The notes beneath the pieces are model-generated. The model saw nothing but the letters and a program-made list of their open reading frames with translations. It was not told the DNA's origin and did no database searches. A DNA stretch of 64,000 nt from Methanothrix soehngenii GP6. Its GTDB lineage: Archaea > Halobacteriota > Methanosarcinia > Methanotrichales > Methanotrichaceae. Location: NCBI RefSeq assembly GCF_000204415.1, contig NC_015416.1, positions 2,418,001-2,482,000 of the forward strand, written 5' to 3'. Below are positions 63,913-64,000 of the stretch, one piece after another (position 1 is the first letter of the stretch; the number at the start of each line of letters is the position of its first letter). The translations under genes and the position numbers were made by a program.

Positions 63913-64000
63913 AATATCACCTTGAATTCTCTTAGCTTGACTGATCTGCTTGATCAATTTGTTGATACTTAAACCCAACCCCGGCCTTGCCAGGGGCTTT

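Overview
The window is methanogenic archaeal chromosome and most resembles Methanothrix (Methanosaeta), the acetate-only Methanosarcinales. The evidence is an AMP-forming acetyl-CoA synthetase beside a monofunctional Ni-Fe CO dehydrogenase with its ferredoxin partner, methanogenesis marker 14, MtrA/MtrH-like methyltransferases, a tyrosine decarboxylase for methanofuran, the two-subunit AcnX enzyme of the archaeal mevalonate pathway, chromosomal protein MC1, archaeal Spt5 and archaeal ribosomal proteins. The genus is inferred; no rRNA, tRNA, CRISPR array or replication initiator gene was found.

Layout. 0-7 kb: a NosD-like beta-helix protein, marker 14 with a small PriL-like Fe-S protein, a secreted protein, an acylphosphatase/coiled-coil fusion with 33-bp tandem repeats, and an IS66-family element with a perfect 8-bp target duplication. 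6.7-13.1 kb (minus): proteasome beta subunit, termination nuclease aCPSF1/FttA, two winged-helix regulators and a Ski2-like helicase, probably one transcription unit, with a perfect 16-bp palindrome at the expected psmB start site. 13.2-17.8 kb: a DUF63 membrane protein, then a scarred accessory patch: a STAND (NB-ARC/TPR) ATPase gene broken by two nonsense codons, two frameshifts and an ISAzo13-family element, an apparently intact HicBA pair, and a broken MNT-type nucleotidyltransferase. 17.9-28 kb: cooS-cooF, an RHH regulator divergent from acs, a winged-helix gene with a GvpD/KaiC-like ATPase, mtxA-mtxH-like genes and AcnX.

28-39 kb: glycogen phosphorylase, small secreted and zinc-ribbon proteins, a second large NosD-like protein, Sec61 beta, mfnA, ppsA and moeA. 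39.3-45.6 kb: an ArsR-like regulator, a CDC48 ATPase, membrane LonB and a TldD peptidase, tightly packed as a probable protein-quality-control operon. 45.6-52.4 kb (mostly minus): a secreted nuclease-like protein with an Ig-like membrane partner, cobaltochelatase CbiK, an AhpD-like protein, an FmdE-like protein, then a hairpin- and repeat-rich gap and unusual secreted proteins beside a membrane-anchored winged-helix regulator. 52.4-64 kb: hairpin elements, a small RHH gene, tRNA endonuclease, a divergent GAPDH-like protein, an APS kinase-like protein, MC1, the Spt5-L11-L1-L10-P1 cluster, two DNA-binding proteins, a Trm-G10-like methyltransferase, a phosphotransferase and an adenosylhomocysteinase-family hydrolase.

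Physiologically the genes fit acetate activation (acs), CO/ferredoxin chemistry (cooSF), C1 transfer (mtxAH, marker 14), cofactor supply (mfnA, cbiK, moeA), gluconeogenesis and glycogen use (ppsA, glgP), lipid synthesis (AcnX) and information processing. No clear-cut new multi-gene system is visible. The less explained parts are the decayed defence/toxin patch, the acylphosphatase fusion, the secreted-protein/membrane-regulator group at 49.4-51.9 kb, and several palindromic DNA elements.
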